Positions 11,775 through 13,352 of a stretch of 13,352 nt of DNA are shown here, piece after piece (positions within the stretch are counted from its first letter, which is position 1; each line of letters opens with the position of its first letter). Both the position numbers and the translations under genes were made by a program. The notes beneath the pieces were generated by a model, which saw only the letters and a list, made by a program, of their open reading frames with translations, was not told the origin of the DNA and made no database searches. Origin of the DNA: CAYPZT01 sp964415435 (lineage in GTDB: Bacteria; Patescibacteriota; Microgenomatia; UBA1406; GWC2-37-13); NCBI GenBank assembly GCA_964415435.1, contig CAYPZT010000030.1, forward strand, positions 1-13,352. The letters run 5' to 3'.

Positions 11775-12664
11775 GCGACATAATCACATCAATACGCCGG
11801 ACACCATACCAATCATTCGCCGCTCTTCTTGTTTTGTTTTTCACACTGTTTCTTTCGATGGTGCTCTTTGTATCGACAAGTTTTTTACAGGGACTCCTGC
11901 AGTATGTCGACACTCGCCCGCAGGTAACAGCATACTTTGAGGTAAAAACTCCTGAAAGTGAAATCTTTAGGATACGCGAGGAGCTTATGAACTCGAAAAA
12001 AGTACTTTCACTTGAATATATTTCAAAGCAACAGGCATATGAAATCTACAAGTCGCTCAACAAAGACAATCCGCTCCTGCTTGAGATGGTTTCCTCCGAC
12101 ATCCTTCCTCCATCACTTGAGATTTATGCTCTCAAACCTGAATATCTCCCGCAGATTGCCGAGTTTCTACAAAAAGAGCCTGCTGTTGAGGAAGTAAACT
12201 TTCAGAAGGATATTATCGACCGGCTGCTGACACTCACGAATGTGTTACGCAAGACATCAACGATCTTTTTTGTGTATTTAATTTTAATGGCTACTGTTGT
12301 TTTGACCACAACCACCCTTTTCAAGATTGCACTCAAGAGAGACGAGATAGAACTGCAGAGACTCTTGGGCGCATCTACCTGGTACATAAAAAAACCATTC
12401 CTTCTAGAAGGGATGCTTCTTGGATTAACCGGAGCCGTGGTATCATTCGTCCTTCTGCTTGGGATTCTGCTTTATCTTAGTCCATTTTTGGGAGGATACT
12501 TGCGAGGAATTCCCGACCTCAGCCTATCGATTGTTTCGCTCAAACTTACCGTTTGGCCGCTGAACCCTGTGTTTATGGCAGTCACACTTGGCATTGCCAC
12601 CCTTTTCGGAGTCGGTATCGCAACAGTAGCAAATCTGCTTGCTACAGAAAAATATCTCAAATAA
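11771..12664 (+). CDS. ftsX: Cell division protein FtsX
   Basis: Membrane subunit of FtsEX that transmits the ATPase cycle to an extracellular hydrolase activator. Length is 297 residues. The ATG overlaps the ftsE stop; AAGGAGG (11755-11761) lies nine bases upstream inside ftsE. Seen: TM1 (about 17-39); an extracytoplasmic domain (40-160) with VTAYFEVKTPESEI, SKQQAYEIYKSL and PPSLEIYALKP; TM2 (about 163-186); a coupling segment (KRDEIELQRLLGASTWYIKKPFLLEG); then TM3 and TM4 (about 212-236 and 266-288). This is the FtsX order. The gene is followed 63 bases later by a coiled-coil protein gene, the expected activator. Confidence 0.95.
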   Translation: MSDIITSIRRTPYQSFAALLVLFFTLFLSMVLFVSTSFLQGLLQYVDTRPQVTAYFEVKTPESEIFRIREELMNSKKVLSLEYISKQQAYEIYKSLNKDNPLLLEMVSSDILPPSLEIYALKPEYLPQIAEFLQKEPAVEEVNFQKDIIDRLLTLTNVLRKTSTIFFVYLILMATVVLTTTTLFKIALKRDEIELQRLLGASTWYIKKPFLLEGMLLGLTGAVVSFVLLLGILLYLSPFLGGYLRGIPDLSLSIVSLKLTVWPLNPVFMAVTLGIATLFGVGIATVANLLATEKYLK

Positions 12665-12714
12665 AAAAATAGAAGTTGCTGTTCTTACTCCTATTACTCT
12701 TATAGTAATTTCGC

Positions 12715-12720
12715 TATAAT
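12715..12720 (+). promoter_or_regulatory. -10 box (TATAAT) for the EnvC/PcsB-like gene
   Basis: A perfect TATAAT seven bases before the ATG at 12728, with no Shine-Dalgarno between. The -35 is weak. The gene may be transcribed independently of ftsEX as a leaderless mRNA. Confidence 0.6.
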
Positions 12721-12727
12721 GATTGGT

Positions 12728-13352
12728 ATGCGCAAAAAAGCCCTTTTTGCATTATCGAGTATTATCGTCCTCGTATTTTTTTCATTAGGCATACATATCG
12801 TTAAAGTATATTCTCTTGAGTGCACCGATATAAGTGATGTCAATCAGAAGATAGAGTGCCTCAAAAGCGTTGTCGACAAAACCAGAGCGGAACGCAATAC
12901 ACTCACTTCTGAAATCCAATACATGGACAGCCAGATAGCACTTGCTGAAGTTCGTATTCAGGAAACACAAAACAAAATCGTTGAAACCGAGAAAGAGATC
13001 GGACTCCTCGGCGCTCGCATCGAAGGTCTCGACGGATCGCTCGACTACCTGTCCAAACTTCTCCTCCGCCGGATTGTTACAGGCTATAAGAAGAATAATG
13101 TGGATCTGTTCGACGTACTTCTCAATAGTGACAACGCTGATGACCTTATAAACCGCGCAAAATATCTGAAGACTGCTCAAAATACCAATCAGAAACTCCT
13201 AGTGCAGGTACAAGAAACCAAGCTCAACTTTGAAGAACAGAAAAAAATCCGGGAAGAAAAGAAGATTGAACTCGATAAACTGCAGGCGACCCTAAGAGAG
13301 CAGCAGGAATCGCTCAATGTACAGAAGTCACAAAAGCAAAGACTTCTTGCTG
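12728..13352 (+). CDS. EnvC/PcsB-type coiled-coil hydrolase activator (partial, 3' end missing)
   Basis: The first 208 residues are present and the frame is still open at the window end. It begins with a signal peptide (MRKKALFALSSIIVLVFFSLG, cut perhaps near residue 29). After a short segment with two Cys (LECTDISDVNQKIECLK), a long heptad coiled coil runs to the end (for example RNTLTSEIQYMDSQIALAE and TEKEIGLLGARIEGL). It is broken at about residues 115-145 by YKKNNVDLFDVLLNSDNADDLINR, a conserved-looking hinge seen in EnvC/PcsB-type proteins (LL.S.N..D...R). This fits the extracytoplasmic partner of FtsEX. The C-terminal catalytic or activator domain (M23 or CHAP type) would be outside the window and is not seen. 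Confidence 0.85.
   Translation, partial: MRKKALFALSSIIVLVFFSLGIHIVKVYSLECTDISDVNQKIECLKSVVDKTRAERNTLTSEIQYMDSQIALAEVRIQETQNKIVETEKEIGLLGARIEGLDGSLDYLSKLLLRRIVTGYKKNNVDLFDVLLNSDNADDLINRAKYLKTAQNTNQKLLVQVQETKLNFEEQKKIREEKKIELDKLQATLREQQESLNVQKSQKQRLLA

Overview
The window looks like a chromosomal segment of a Candidate Phyla Radiation (Patescibacteria) bacterium, most plausibly a Paceibacteria/Parcubacteria-type genome. This is an inference. It rests on compact housekeeping genes, a DnaG with an unusual C-x3-C zinc knuckle, many short membrane proteins with no recognisable family, and -10 boxes placed 5-8 bases before start codons. UGA acts as an ordinary stop (several genes end in TGA) and a release factor 2 gene is present, so the standard bacterial code (table 11) applies.

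Left region (about 190-3650): twelve tiny same-strand genes of 32-154 codons. Ten encode proteins with one or more membrane segments and two look soluble. Nearly all have a clear Shine-Dalgarno sequence, and three junctions are ATGA stop/start overlaps, so this reads as one long translationally coupled operon. None is recognised. Two spacers share an 18-base motif that starts exactly 3 bases after a stop codon and lies 46-47 bases before the next ATG. A minus-strand intrinsic terminator sits inside this plus-strand operon. The last gene encodes a membrane-anchored Cys/His-rich protein with FYVE/RING-like spacing.

Middle non-coding block (3653-3992): seven successive stem-loops, including one closed by a GCAA tetraloop and a 59-base hairpin, end in a good intrinsic terminator. 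A consensus-like promoter for the next gene follows. An imperfect 20-base direct repeat (71-90 and 3889-3908) brackets the small-gene cluster.

Right region (3993-13352): an unknown 149-residue protein converges on rpoD, which follows dnaG on the minus strand. Divergent from dnaG is a protein with a PilM/GspL-like N-terminus, one membrane span and a LytR_C tail. Next come a small minus-strand membrane protein, a small plus-strand membrane protein with a structured leader, prfB (RF2), a small anchored protein with a possible OB-like domain, and ftsE-ftsX followed by the start of an EnvC/PcsB-type coiled-coil hydrolase activator cut by the window end.

How it works together: the right side holds core replication initiation (DnaG), transcription (sigma-70), translation termination (RF2) and division-site peptidoglycan hydrolysis control (FtsEX plus activator). 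Transcription-unit first genes there carry a -10 element almost touching the ATG, implying leaderless mRNAs, whereas operon-internal genes and the whole left cluster use Shine-Dalgarno sites. The left cluster and the adjoining structured RNA-like block are the least explained and most interesting parts.
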